A DNA stretch of 64,000 nt from Corynebacterium sp. HMSC05H05 (GTDB lineage Bacteria; Actinomycetota; Actinomycetes; Mycobacteriales; Mycobacteriaceae). The translations under genes and the position numbers were made by a program. Numbering within the stretch: the first letter of the stretch is position 1; every line of letters starts with the position of its first letter. Shown piece by piece: positions 1 to 8,254 of the stretch. The notes beneath the pieces were generated by a model, which saw only the letters and a list, made by a program, of their open reading frames with translations, was not told where the DNA came from and made no database searches. The DNA lies in NCBI RefSeq assembly GCF_001807265.1, contig NZ_KV788391.1, positions 83,886-147,885 on the forward strand, written 5' to 3'.

Positions 1-10
1 AACCTTTGTT

Positions 11-610
11 CTAGTCAGCGTCTGAGTACACGCGCGGGTGCAGCGTGCCCACATACGGCAGGTCCCTGTAACGCTCGGCGTAATCCAGGCCGTAGCCGAT
101 GACAAACTCGTTGGGGATGTCGAAGCCGATGTCCAGCAGATCAATCTTGGCCGTCTGCACCTCCGGCTTGCGCAGAAGAGTAACGACTTCGAGGCTCTTC
201 GGGTTCCGGTTACGCAGATTGCGCAGCAGCCAGGACAGGGTCAGGCCAGAATCGATGATGTCTTCCACCACGAGCACGTCGCGGCCGGCGATCTCCTTGT
301 CCAGGTCCTTCAGGATGCGCACCACGCCGGAGCTGGTGGTGGAGTTGCCGTAGGAAGACACGGCCATGAACTCCATCTCCGCCGGGATGGTCAGCTTGCG
401 CGCGAAGTCGGTGAGGAAGAACACCGCGCCCTTGAGCACGCACACCAGGATCAGGTCCTCTTCCGAGTCGCGGTACTTCTCCGAGACCATGTCCGCCAGC
501 TCCTGGATGCGTTCCTGGAGTACGTCTTCCGGGATGAGAATCGCCTCGACGTCATCGCCGTAGCGGTTCGCTGGGACGTTGAAGTCCTTGGTGTCGTGCA
601 ACTCGGTCAT
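11..610 (-). CDS. hpt: Hypoxanthine phosphoribosyltransferase
   Basis: Cytoplasmic purine-salvage enzyme that converts hypoxanthine or guanine plus PRPP to IMP or GMP. The 199-residue length is normal for the family. The PRPP-binding loop [11 protein letters not shown] lies at about residues 114-124, and the substrate-site stretch [10 protein letters not shown] at about 86-95. The ATG at 610 is preceded by a purine-rich AAGGGAAGGG ribosome-binding site. It is the last of three leftward genes (dacB, tilS, hpt), an order conserved in Corynebacterium and related actinobacteria. The 113-base gap after tilS could hold its own promoter, but no convincing one was seen. Confidence 0.97.
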   Translation of the reverse strand: MTELHDTKDFNVPANRYGDDVEAILIPEDVLQERIQELADMVSEKYRDSEEDLILVCVLKGAVFFLTDFARKLTIPAEMEFMAVSSYGNSTTSSGVVRILKDLDKEIAGRDVLVVEDIIDSGLTLSWLLRNLRNRNPKSLEVVTLLRKPEVQTAKIDLLDIGFDIPNEFVIGYGLDYAERYRDLPYVGTLHPRVYSDAD

Positions 611-723
611 GGGCTGGCCCTTCCCTTTCGCGGTTCTAGCGCTTCAGTTTGCGTTTACGTGCGCGTAACTTCCACATCTTGCCACCTGCCAGGCTGTAGG
701 TACAACCATCTGCGGGGTTCGGG

Positions 724-1608
724 TCAGTGCATAGCCAGCTGTCCACCCTCGCGCACCACCGCACGCCCGCCCGCGACAGCCACGGGCCCTTGCCCGTGCC
801 AATCGACAACCAAGGCTTCCACCGCGTCGAGCTGGTCCCCTTGCAGCGGCACGCCTTGTCCCAGAAGCCATGCTGCTAATCGACGCCTCCGGACCGGCCC
901 TGCATCGTCTGCCAACTCCGCACAGGAGGTCGTCGGCGCGAGGTCGGTCAGCGACGCAATGAGGGCTTGGTCCGCCGCGATCCGGTCTGCCGTTGCCGCG
1001 AGCGCGGGGACGGCGTCGCCGCCGAGCAGCTCGCTGAGCAGGGGCAGCACCTGATTGCGCATTGCCACGCGGCGGAAGGCCGGGTCGGCGTTCATGGGGT
1101 CGTGCCACGGATCGAGGCGGAGCTCCTCGCAAGCCCCGACGGTGTCCGCGCGGCGGATGCCCAGAAACGGCCGGACGATGCGACCGTTGCGCGGAGCCAT
1201 GCCGGACGGGTTGCCGCGCAGCGCACCGAGCAGGAGCGTTTCCGCCTGGTCGTCGGCGGTGTGGCCGACCCAGACGTCGGCCCCGTATGCCAGCAGGGCC
1301 TCGTACCTGGCGCTTCGTGCGGCCGCCTCCAGGTTGCCCCCGTCAACCTCGACGCGGACGACTTCGGCTGCGAGGCCGAAGGCTTCTACTGCCCGAACTG
1401 CCCGCCTGGCCACCTCCGCCGACCCGTCCTGGATCCCGTGGTCCACCACCACGCAGCGCACGTCCCTCTTCTCTGCCGCTGCCGCGGCGGCTAAGGCGAG
1501 CGAGTCGGGCCCGCCGGACAGGCCGATGATGGCGGGGGCGCCGAAGGGGCGGAGTGCTCGTCGACAGGCAAGGAAGTGCGGCGAGCGGCGCGGCCAGAAC
1601 GGCTCCAT
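724..1608 (-). CDS. tilS: tRNA(Ile)-lysidine synthetase
   Basis: ATP-dependent enzyme that attaches lysine to C34 of the AUA-reading tRNA-Ile, changing its codon and amino-acid specificity. The PP-loop SGGPDS is at residues 31-36, followed by the VVVDHGIQ and GHTADDQAET blocks typical of TilS. At 294 residues it is the short actinobacterial form without the long C-terminal extension of the E. coli enzyme. The start ATG shares one base with the dacB stop (TGATG), so the two are probably translationally coupled. One copy of the dispersed CGTCGAYARGC motif lies at 1560-1569 inside this gene. Confidence 0.95.
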   Translation of the reverse strand: MEPFWPRRSPHFLACRRALRPFGAPAIIGLSGGPDSLALAAAAAAEKRDVRCVVVDHGIQDGSAEVARRAVRAVEAFGLAAEVVRVEVDGGNLEAAARSARYEALLAYGADVWVGHTADDQAETLLLGALRGNPSGMAPRNGRIVRPFLGIRRADTVGACEELRLDPWHDPMNADPAFRRVAMRNQVLPLLSELLGGDAVPALAATADRIAADQALIASLTDLAPTTSCAELADDAGPVRRRRLAAWLLGQGVPLQGDQLDAVEALVVDWHGQGPVAVAGGRAVVREGGQLAMH

Positions 1609-2861
1609 CAGAATTCGCGCAGGGCGGAGGTGAACTCGTCCATGGCGCGGCGCGCGGCGAGGACGTCGGCGTCGTTGCAGATCAGGGCGAACGTGTAGAC
1701 ATTGCCGTTCACGCTGGTCACAGTGCCGGCAAGCGACGCGGTACCGTCGAGCGTGCCCGTTTTCGCGCGCACCCAGCCGCGGCCGGCGAGGTCGCTGTAG
1801 CGGTCCAGGAGCGTGCCTTCGCCGGCGGCCACGGGCAGCGTGGCAAGCAGGGGGCGCAGCGCGGGCTGGGCGGTGGCGTCGTACAGCAACGCGTCCAAAA
1901 GCTTCGGCGCGATGAGGTTGTCCGCGGACAGCCCGGAGTTGTCGCGCAGCACGAGCCCGGCCGTGTTGAAACCGCGCTCCTCCAGCACGCTCAGGGTCGC
2001 GCCCGGCGCGTCCGTGGTGCCACGCGCCAGTGCCACCTCGCGGCCGATGGCCTCGGCGTAGACGTTGTCGGAGTTTTTCATCATCAGCTCGAGCCGCTCC
2101 ACCAGCGTCGGCGATTCCACCGCGGCGACAACCTCGCCGTCGCCGTGGCCTTCACCGACGTTCTGCGCGCCGACGCGGTTCGCCAGCGCTTGCGCCACCT
2201 CGAGCGCCGGGGTGTGGGAGCGGGCCACGTCGCCGGAAGTTTCGCCGTTTATGCGCCCGCCGGAAAGCATCGCCGGCTGCAGCGGCGCGACGAACCCGCC
2301 GTCGATGTCCAGCGGATCCCAGCCCGGCATCAGCTCCGGCATGCCGTCCCACGCGGAGGTGTCGATGAGCACCGTGTCGGCCTGGCCCACCTGCTCTGCG
2401 AGCTCGTCGAGTGCTTCGGCATCCAGCCACACGTCGCCGGCGGCCTTGATCACCACTTCCCCCGGGTTTGCCCCGCGCACCACCTCGGTGGTGATACGGT
2501 CCTGCGCGCCCAGGCTGAGCAGCGCCGCCGACGCGGTGAGCACCTTCGTCACACTCGCCGGCTTCAGTGCCTCGTCGGAGGCGCGGTCGAACACCGCGTC
2601 GCCGCTGCTGGACTGCGTGACGTGGCCGTGGAACACGCCCAGGTCAGGGTTGTCGGCAAGTGTTGCCAGGGTGGTTCGCAGCGAAGCGTCGTCGATAGGC
2701 GAAGGCACCGCCGGCTCCAACGCGGACGGGGCCGACTGCAGCTGGTACGGCGGCGCGTGCGTGATCTCCGAGAGCTGCTCGTGCGCCGCGATGCCGAAGC
2801 CTGCGACACCGCCGACCGCAGCGAGCGCGACGGCGCCTGCGACCCAAGTCCATACCTTCAT
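1608..2861 (-). CDS. dacB: D-alanyl-D-alanine carboxypeptidase/endopeptidase (PBP4 class)
   Basis: Extracytoplasmic low-molecular-weight penicillin-binding protein that trims or cleaves peptidoglycan stem peptides. All three active-site motifs are visible: SVTK at about residues 103-106, SDN at about 265-267 and KTG at about 368-370. The chosen start (MKVWTW..., 417 residues) gives a clean N-terminal signal-anchor helix; an ATG 19 codons upstream would put a non-hydrophobic leader in front of it. TACCAT lies 8 bases before the ATG, suggesting a leaderless transcript divergent from ppa. The stop overlaps the tilS start. Confidence 0.93.
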   Translation of the reverse strand: MKVWTWVAGAVALAAVGGVAGFGIAAHEQLSEITHAPPYQLQSAPSALEPAVPSPIDDASLRTTLATLADNPDLGVFHGHVTQSSSGDAVFDRASDEALKPASVTKVLTASAALLSLGAQDRITTEVVRGANPGEVVIKAAGDVWLDAEALDELAEQVGQADTVLIDTSAWDGMPELMPGWDPLDIDGGFVAPLQPAMLSGGRINGETSGDVARSHTPALEVAQALANRVGAQNVGEGHGDGEVVAAVESPTLVERLELMMKNSDNVYAEAIGREVALARGTTDAPGATLSVLEERGFNTAGLVLRDNSGLSADNLIAPKLLDALLYDATAQPALRPLLATLPVAAGEGTLLDRYSDLAGRGWVRAKTGTLDGTASLAGTVTSVNGNVYTFALICNDADVLAARRAMDEFTSALREF

Positions 2862-2882
2862 CGGCCAAAATGGTAGCCGAAG

Positions 2883-2888
2883 TATGAT
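2883..2888 (+). promoter_or_regulatory. Candidate -10 element of ppa
   Basis: TATGAT, a good corynebacterial -10, about 47 bases before the ppa ATG and reading away from dacB. No strong -35 is visible. The start transcript would have a short leader carrying the AAAGGAGAAG ribosome-binding site. Confidence 0.45.
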
Positions 2889-2935
2889 GGCGTGCGGACA
2901 TTCACCAATTTCAGGCACCGAACAAAGGAGAAGTA

Positions 2936-3469
2936 ATGGCTATCGAGGTCATCATCGAGATCCCCAAGGGCTCCCGCAACAAGTACGAGGTCGACCACGA
3001 GACCGGCAAGGTCTTCCTGGACCGCTACCTGTTCACCCCGATGGCGTACCCGGCGGACTACGGCTTCATCGACAACACGCTCGCGGACGACGGCGACCCG
3101 CTCGACGCGCTTGTGATCACCCCGGAGCCCGTCTTCCCGGGCGTCACCGTGATCGCGCGCCCGATCGGCGTGTTCAAGATGACCGACGAGGCCGGCGGCG
3201 ACGATAAGCTGCTCTGCGTCATCGACGACGTGCGCTACGAGTCCTACCAGGACATCTCTGACGTCTCCGACTTTGTCAAGGACGAGATCGAGCACTTCTT
3301 CGTGCACTACAAGGACCTCGAGCCGAACAAGGAAGTCACCGGTTCCGGCTGGGGCGACAAGGCCGAGGCGGAGAAGATTCTTCAGGCCGCGCTCGACGAG
3401 TTCGAGCGCGTCGGCGACAACTCCCGCAAGAGCCTCGAGGAAGAGAAGGAAGCCAAGACCGCCAACTAA
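2936..3469 (+). CDS. ppa: Inorganic pyrophosphatase (family I)
   Basis: Soluble cytoplasmic enzyme hydrolysing pyrophosphate to phosphate, which pulls nucleic-acid and nucleotide-sugar synthesis forward. The family I signature DDGDPLDAL with its metal-binding aspartates is at about residues 51-59, and the FDPAA-type substrate residues ([16 protein letters not shown]) are present. The 177-residue length is typical. The ribosome-binding site AAAGGAGAAG sits just before the ATG. Divergent from dacB; a strong terminator follows the stop. Confidence 0.97.
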   Translation: MAIEVIIEIPKGSRNKYEVDHETGKVFLDRYLFTPMAYPADYGFIDNTLADDGDPLDALVITPEPVFPGVTVIARPIGVFKMTDEAGGDDKLLCVIDDVRYESYQDISDVSDFVKDEIEHFFVHYKDLEPNKEVTGSGWGDKAEAEKILQAALDEFERVGDNSRKSLEEEKEAKTAN

Positions 3470-3472
3470 TTT

Positions 3473-3482
3473 GCTTATCGAC
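3473..3482 (-). other. Intergenic copy of the dispersed motif GTCGAYARGC
   Basis: GCTTATCGAC (reverse complement GTCGATAAGC) lies between the ppa stop and the ppa terminator, outside any gene. It shows that the motif is not merely a product of protein coding. See the finding on the dispersed 11-mer. Confidence 0.8.
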
Positions 3483-3488
3483 GGCTAA

Positions 3489-3527
3489 AGCCGGGCCCGC
3501 ATTCGTGCGCTGGCCCGGCTTCTGTTT
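3489..3527 (+). terminator. Intrinsic terminator of ppa
   Basis: Nine-base perfect GC-rich stem (AGCCGGGCC paired with GGCCCGGCT) with a loop of about 14 bases, followed by TCTGTTTT. It sits between ppa and the convergent protease gene. Confidence 0.85.
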
Positions 3528-3534
3528 TGCGCTG

Positions 3535-4497
3535 CTAGAACCAGCTGCGCATGAACGCGAACCCGAGGCCGATTGCGGAGATCGCGGCCGCGGCCACCGG
3601 CAGGATGAGCGCCAGCGGCGAGACGTGCTTCGGACGCTCGGGGGTGGGCTCCGGCGCGATCGTGGTGTCGATCACGGTCGTGCGCCGCTCGGTGGGGGTT
3701 TCGCTTGTCGACGGCTGCGCTTCCGGCTCCCTCGTCACCGTCGTCCGGATCGGTGTCGGGGCAACCTCGATGGTCGTGGAGTTGCGCTCGCCGACCCACT
3801 CGTAGACGTTGCCGTTGTTCGCCGGGGTTGGCGTCGGGGTGGGCTCTGGGGTGGGGGTGGCGGAGCTCGTCGATAGGCGAACTGCTCGCAGGTTGTTCGC
3901 CTGGATGAGCACCTGCGTATCCAGCGGCTGCGGGGTCTTGGCCACCTTGCCGCGGTTAGAGCCGTCCTTCATCAGCGCGCCGTCGCAGGAGTGTGCCAGG
4001 CCCATGGCGTGGCCGAGTTCGTGCGCGATGGTCATGACCAGGCTCTCGTAATAGCCGTTGCGCAGAATGTCCGGGTTGAGCAAAAGCTCCATGTTGTTCA
4101 CGTTGCCCTGCACGCGACCAACCACGTAACCGCCGAGGTTCGCTTCGCGCACCGTGACTACCTTGTAGCCCGGGTGATCCACGTACTCAAAGCGCATCAA
4201 GCCGCCGGTGGCGCTGGCCCACTGGTCGGTTGCTTGAGTGATGTACGGCTTGTACTTCGCCGGCGCGAAGATGCGCAGCACGCCGTTGTCGACGGCGTTT
4301 TCGTTGCTACTCAGCAGATAGTTGCCGATGTTCGGGATCGGCTCGCCCATGTTCGCCGCTGCGGTGGCGGCGCGGCACTCCCGGCCGACTGGGTCAACTG
4401 CGGCCTGGGCCGGGGTGGCGACGGTGCCTGCCACGACGGCGGCGGCACAGCACGCTGCAATCAGATGTCTATAATTCACCAACCCAGAGAACACCAT
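3535..4497 (-). CDS. Secreted matrixin-like zinc metalloprotease with C-terminal membrane anchor
   Basis: Probable cell-surface zinc protease. After a signal peptide (cleavage near AQA, residue 33) there is a small catalytic domain whose zinc motif HELGHAMGLAH is at about residues 159-169 (HExxHxxGxxH, metzincin class). A proline/threonine-rich stalk (about 220-290) follows, then a C-terminal hydrophobic helix and a short basic end, so the protein is likely tethered to the membrane. No LPXTG signal is visible. GTG at 4494 is an alternative start, since GGAG lies too close to the ATG at 4497. Two copies of the dispersed 11-mer fall in the stalk. Substrate unknown. Confidence 0.8.
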   Translation of the reverse strand: MVFSGLVNYRHLIAACCAAAVVAGTVATPAQAAVDPVGRECRAATAAANMGEPIPNIGNYLLSSNENAVDNGVLRIFAPAKYKPYITQATDQWASATGGLMRFEYVDHPGYKVVTVREANLGGYVVGRVQGNVNNMELLLNPDILRNGYYESLVMTIAHELGHAMGLAHSCDGALMKDGSNRGKVAKTPQPLDTQVLIQANNLRAVRLSTSSATPTPEPTPTPTPANNGNVYEWVGERNSTTIEVAPTPIRTTVTREPEAQPSTSETPTERRTTVIDTTIAPEPTPERPKHVSPLALILPVAAAAISAIGLGFAFMRSWF

Positions 4498-4523
4498 TCT
4501 CCAAGCTGGCGCAAATCTGCGGG

Positions 4524-5360
4524 CTAAATCAGGCGGCGGCGCGCGAAAGCGAAGAAGCCGGCACCCAGTGCGCTGGCCAGCGCGAGCGCGAACAGCGCAC
4601 GGACGACAGTGTTGGAGCCGGTCTCCGCCCCCAGGCCGCGGGCAGGCGCGGCATACGGCGCCGCGACCTGGTTATCAGCTGCAGCTTCGACAGCCTCGCC
4701 CGCAGCACGCGCCGCCTCGAGCCCCTGGCGTCCAATCTCACCCGCATTGGCCCGGACCATCGCCTCGGAGTCGGCGGTTTCCTCCGGGGTGACATCCGCA
4801 TTGACTCGGGTGATGTCGGCAACGAAGGTGTGGCCGTCCTTGTTTAGGAAGAACGTCTCGCCGTTCAGCGTGAGCACCGGCGGGAACTTCACCAGACCGT
4901 GGGCAACCGGATCCTCGCTGGCAGGGTTCACATCCTCAGCCCCGAGCGGCTCTTCCGCCGCGTCATCGGGGGACGGAGCCGGGACGGCGGGGGCCTCTGC
5001 GGAAGTTGCGACAGACATCTCGGCGGCGTCGGCGACCTCCGGATCGGTCGGCACCGGCTCGCCGGTCGGCTGATCTGCGGGCTGGCCCTGGATCACGCCC
5101 GACTCGATCAGCCCGGCGACTGCGGCATCTGCAACAGCGACCGCACGCTCCTGCTGGCCACTGTCCAGCTGCGCGAACGGCTGCGCCGCCTCCTGGAGCG
5201 TGCGCACGTAGTGGGACCCTTCCTCATTGAGGAAGTACTGCTCACCGCGTACGTCAGCGGTTTCAGTCGGCAGGTCCTGCGCAGTCGCGGCAACCGGAAC
5301 TGCGAGCAGGGCTGCGGCTGCGGCGGTAGCGACGGCGGCGGCGCGGGTGGTGCGGTACAT
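4524..5360 (-). CDS. Secreted protein with AETG-type C-terminal anchoring signal (paralog 1)
   Basis: Function not recognised. It has a signal peptide (cleavage near ATA-QD), an acidic alanine/proline-rich body and two short FLNxxG blocks (YFLNEEG and FFLNKDG). The C-terminus reads GAETGSNT, then a hydrophobic helix, then RRR, which is the layout of a sortase substrate although the motif is not canonical LPXTG. The same C-terminus and the FLN block recur in the next gene, so the two are tandem paralogs. The ribosome-binding site TAGGAG is well placed. It lies in a leftward group downstream of a sortase gene. Confidence 0.75.
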   Translation of the reverse strand: MYRTTRAAAVATAAAAALLAVPVAATAQDLPTETADVRGEQYFLNEEGSHYVRTLQEAAQPFAQLDSGQQERAVAVADAAVAGLIESGVIQGQPADQPTGEPVPTDPEVADAAEMSVATSAEAPAVPAPSPDDAAEEPLGAEDVNPASEDPVAHGLVKFPPVLTLNGETFFLNKDGHTFVADITRVNADVTPEETADSEAMVRANAGEIGRQGLEAARAAGEAVEAAADNQVAAPYAAPARGLGAETGSNTVVRALFALALASALGAGFFAFARRRLI

Positions 5361-5549
5361 GACGGTCTCCTAAGAGGCTCGGGGAAGCTCGAGGAGTAGA
5401 ACCTCAAGCATTGGTTGAGAGTTTACACACGTTGCCCTCAATTTTCACTCCAGCAACACGGGTTTCTTACCGGTAGGTGCAGGTGAGGCCCGGCTACGAT
5501 CCAGCAACCGGGCCCCTGGGAGGGCAGACTAAGTTGCCCAGACCGAAAT

Positions 5550-6428
5550 CTAGACCAGGAAGCGGCGGCCGGCCGCGAAGACAGCTGCACCCAGAACAGA
5601 TGCAATCACCAGTGCAAACAGGGCGCGTGCGACAGTGTTCGAGCCAGTCTCAGCCTCGACACCACGGTTCGCGGCCGCGGCAACCTGCTGCGCAGCGATC
5701 TCGTCAGCGTGCTCAGCGCGGAGCTGGTCAGACTTCGCCTTCTCCTCCGGAGTCGGCTGCTGGTTCACGCGATCCGAGGACCCAACGAGAGTCTCGCCAT
5801 CCTGGTTCAGGAAGTAGGTCACGCCAGCAATAACGACCGGGATGCCGATCGCAGCGGCAGCGATGCCCGCGATCGCACCCGGGGAAAGCTCAGCCTGCAC
5901 CTCGCCGCCTGCCTCGACGTCACCTTCGACGTCAGCGCCGGCGCCGGCCTCGCCCTCAACGTCAGCCTCGCCCTCCGGTTGCGGCTCGGCCACCACGGTG
6001 CCACCAACCTCGTCGGCCGGTTCCACCGTGAGGGTTTTGCCCGGGCCCTGCGGCTGCTCCGGAGCCGGAACCTCGACAGTGCCCTCAACCGCGCCGTCGA
6101 CGCCGTCGACGAGCGAGATCACGACGTCGTCCTTGGAACCATCCGGGTAGCTGATCTTCAGCTCCCCCTTTTCGGTAGCACTGACCACCGGCACGTTGTC
6201 AGCGCCAGCCGGCAGCTCGGTCTGGATGATCTCGCCGTTGACCAGCTGGAAGTAGTTGCCGTTACCGTCGGTGAACACCTTCGGCATCTCGGACTCCAAA
6301 ACCTTGGTCAGCTGCTTGTACACAGCAGTGGTGTCGGTTTCGGTCTGGGCGCCGGCGGCCGGGGTCACGGAAATTGCGATCGCGCCGGCCATTGCGGCTG
6401 CGGCCAGCGTACGGATGGTGCGCTTCAT
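5550..6428 (-). CDS. Secreted protein with AETG-type C-terminal anchoring signal (paralog 2)
   Basis: Function not recognised. The signal peptide is cleaved near GAQ-TE. The N-terminal half contains a repeated lysine-rich pattern (YFQLVNGEI, ELKISYPDGSK), and the middle is acidic and low-complexity. An internal hydrophobic stretch (AGIAAAAIGIPVVIAGV) precedes the FLNQDGETLVG block shared with paralog 1. The end is AETGSNT, hydrophobic helix, GRR. Strong RBS AGGAG before the ATG. The neighbouring sortase at 6580-7296 is the obvious candidate partner (inference). Confidence 0.75.
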   Translation of the reverse strand: MKRTIRTLAAAAMAGAIAISVTPAAGAQTETDTTAVYKQLTKVLESEMPKVFTDGNGNYFQLVNGEIIQTELPAGADNVPVVSATEKGELKISYPDGSKDDVVISLVDGVDGAVEGTVEVPAPEQPQGPGKTLTVEPADEVGGTVVAEPQPEGEADVEGEAGAGADVEGDVEAGGEVQAELSPGAIAGIAAAAIGIPVVIAGVTYFLNQDGETLVGSSDRVNQQPTPEEKAKSDQLRAEHADEIAAQQVAAAANRGVEAETGSNTVARALFALVIASVLGAAVFAAGRRFLV

Positions 6429-6579
6429 TGGGGCTCCTATCGGAAAGTCTAAACCTCAGGTCGAAGGTTACGCCACAACAGTAAACACATTTCACACAAG
6501 CCTCAAGTAAAACTTCAGACTTTTTGGAAAGCAACTGTAAATGCGCAGTTCAACGCCAATATAAACGCAAAAATCTTGG

Positions 6580-7296
6580 CTACCGCGGCTCGAAGGCCAT
6601 CTCAACTTCGTCGCCGGTCGCCGTTCCGGCCAGCTGCCACCCCACCACCGCGTTGCGCACACTGTCCGCCAGCAGGTTCGCCGGCTGGATGCAGGAAATG
6701 GTCAGCAGCCGTCCCGGCATCGGCCCCGTGCCCCAGATTTCCGCGTTGCCCGCCAGCGCACCTTTGTCCGGGTCGTGCAGGTCGGTCGCGGTGTACTTCA
6801 ACCAGTCGTCGCCCGACGCCTCCGTGCGGACGAACAGCGTGTCGCCCGTGGCTACGGTGTGGCGTTCGGCTTTGCCGTCGTAAAGCTTGTTAAACACAGC
6901 ATCCACCCCCGCACCTGTATGCCCCGCCACGACCACGATGTCGCTGGCATCCGTGCCCGGCAGCTCGTACGGGTAGTCCTCCCCCGTCAACGCGCAGGCT
7001 TTATCCATGCTCTTCGGGTCGATCTTGCCGTCCACCACGCGACATTCCCCCTGCTCAAACCCGGCGCGCAGCCCCAGCACCGGCACCACCATTTCCACCG
7101 GGCGCCCCTGCGCGATCGAGGCAGCAGCTTGTCGACGAGGCTCCGCCGACACCGACGTCTCCTGCTCTGGCGCTGGGGGGTCCGAAGGTTCGTCGTGAAG
7201 CAATGCCTTGAAACCTGCGCGCACCACAAGGAACAGAATCAGCAGGGCGGCAATGCGGCGGACGTGGTACTTCACGGCAGTTATCATACGAGCCAT
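6580..7296 (-). CDS. Sortase (class E/F-like)
   Basis: Membrane-anchored transpeptidase. After an N-terminal membrane helix (LLILFLVVRAGF) comes a sortase fold with the catalytic histidine in VVAGHTG, the cysteine in LLTISC and an arginine shortly after (DSVRN). It lacks the C-terminal helix of the class C pilin polymerase found at 13271, so it is more likely a housekeeping or dedicated anchoring enzyme. The start is ATG at 7296 or 7287; the former overlaps the start codon of the divergent rhodanese gene. Two candidate substrates lie immediately downstream on the same strand. One copy of the dispersed 11-mer lies at 7127-7136. Confidence 0.85.
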   Translation of the reverse strand: MARMITAVKYHVRRIAALLILFLVVRAGFKALLHDEPSDPPAPEQETSVSAEPRRQAAASIAQGRPVEMVVPVLGLRAGFEQGECRVVDGKIDPKSMDKACALTGEDYPYELPGTDASDIVVVAGHTGAGVDAVFNKLYDGKAERHTVATGDTLFVRTEASGDDWLKYTATDLHDPDKGALAGNAEIWGTGPMPGRLLTISCIQPANLLADSVRNAVVGWQLAGTATGDEVEMAFEPR

Positions 7297-7591
7297 GAAG
7301 GAAGTTTCCGTAGATAAAGTCCCCGCAGGCGCGCAGCTCATCGATGTCCGCGAGCCCGACGAGTACAGCGCCGTGCGCGCCGAAGGTGCCGTGAACATCC
7401 CCCTGTCCGAGTTCGTCGCATGCACCGACGAAATCGACCCGGAGCGCGACATCTACCTGATCTGCAAATCCGGCGGCCGCAGCGCGCAGGCCGGCGAATA
7501 CCTGGAGCAGGCCCGCGGCTGGGACAACGTCATCAACGTCGCCGGCGGCACCACCGCCTGGGTCGAACAAGGGCTGCCCCACCAGAATTAG
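7295..7591 (+). CDS. Rhodanese-like sulfurtransferase domain protein
   Basis: Single-domain cytoplasmic rhodanese of 98 residues. The active-site loop CKSGGRS carries the persulfide cysteine, and the CH2A-like IDVREPDEY and the C-terminal GGTTAW blocks are present. The start ATG at 7295 is chosen because the domain begins there and TATCAT (7282-7287) lies 7 bases upstream, as for a leaderless mRNA. Its start codon overlaps the divergent sortase start, so the two promoters must lie inside each other's coding regions. Confidence 0.88.
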   Translation: MKEVSVDKVPAGAQLIDVREPDEYSAVRAEGAVNIPLSEFVACTDEIDPERDIYLICKSGGRSAQAGEYLEQARGWDNVINVAGGTTAWVEQGLPHQN

Positions 7592-7608
7592 TGCAGTAAT
7601 TAGGCGTT

Positions 7609-7641
7609 CCCAATTGTTGGGCGCGGAAACGTAGTTATGAT
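7609..7641 (+). promoter_or_regulatory. Promoter and possible operator of the marR gene
   Basis: TTGTTG (7614-7619), a 16-base spacer and TATGAT (7636-7641) lie 6 bases before the ATG, indicating a leaderless transcript. The -35 is embedded in the inverted repeat CCCAATTGTTGGG (7609-7621), which could be an autoregulatory MarR site (inference). Confidence 0.6.
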
Positions 7642-7647
7642 GAGGGC

Positions 7648-8085
7648 ATGTCCGCCCTCCCCGAACTGCCATCCGCACTGGTCAAGTCCCCCCACTTCCA
7701 GGTCGAACGCGTGCGCAGACACACCAAAGACGAGGTGGAGCGCACCCTGGCCAAACACACCGCCACCATGCGTGAGTACTGGATCCTCACGTGCGTGAAC
7801 GGCGAACCGATGAGCCAGCGTCAGCTGTCCGAACTGCTCGGCATCGACGCCTCCGACATGGTCCGCCTCATCGACAACCTGGAAAACAACAACTGGGTCA
7901 CCCGCGAACGCGACCCGAAGGACCGCCGCCGCCAGATCGTCGCCGCCACCAAAAAGGGCACAAAGGCGCTGGCCAAACTCGCCGCAGACGTGGCCGAGGC
8001 GGAAGACCGCGCGCTCGAGGCGTCTTCCGACAAGCAGTTAAAGAGCCTGCGCAAGCTCTCCCAGGCCCTCGCGGCGGAGGAATAG
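7648..8085 (+). CDS. MarR-family transcriptional regulator
   Basis: A 145-residue winged-helix protein. The recognition helix and wing are visible as SQRQLSELLGIDASDMVRLIDNLENNNWVTRERDPKDRRRQIV; DPKDRRRQIVAAT is the MarR wing signature. Ligand and targets cannot be read from the sequence. A palindrome overlapping its own -35 suggests autorepression. It converges on the nuclease gene, with palindrome P1 between them. Confidence 0.9.
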   Translation: MSALPELPSALVKSPHFQVERVRRHTKDEVERTLAKHTATMREYWILTCVNGEPMSQRQLSELLGIDASDMVRLIDNLENNNWVTRERDPKDRRRQIVAATKKGTKALAKLAADVAEAEDRALEASSDKQLKSLRKLSQALAAEE

Positions 8086-8143
8086 GGCGCGGGATCGCGT
8101 TTCCGCCGCTTCTTTTCCGCCACTCCCGCCGCTCGTTTTCCGC

Positions 8144-8210
8144 GGATCCAGCTAGTAGGACCCAGCTATCTCGCTCTGAGAAGCGATTAGCTGGGTCCTA
8201 CTAGCTGGAT
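8144..8210. repeat. Palindromic element P1 flanking nuclease gene A
   Basis: Two perfectly complementary 23-base arms (8146-8168 and 8188-8210) around a 19-base loop that itself can pair weakly. Each arm holds two units, GATCCAGCTA and GACCCAGCTA, 14 bases apart. The bases TTCCGCGGATCCAGCTA at its left edge recur in P2 on the other side of the nuclease gene. There is no T-run on either strand, so it is not a classical terminator. Confidence 0.9.
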
Positions 8211-8254
8211 TTGGCGCGCGGGCCGGGCGGGCTCCCGGCGCGCTGGCCGTGCGG

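Noticed and set aside
1554..2876. Long rightward ORF opposite dacB (440 codons)
   Set aside because: Shadow of a GC-rich gene: arginine/histidine/valine-rich with no domain, and dacB on the other strand has all catalytic motifs.
5487..5514. GGCCCGG/CCGGGCC stem downstream of the second AETG paralog as a terminator
   Set aside because: Short stem with a 14-base loop and no T-run on the minus strand; too weak to call.
8144..8210. P1-P5 as ordinary intrinsic terminators
   Set aside because: No T-run follows the stems, arms share a unit at a fixed 14-base period, and P2 and P6 lie in divergent gaps where no transcript ends.
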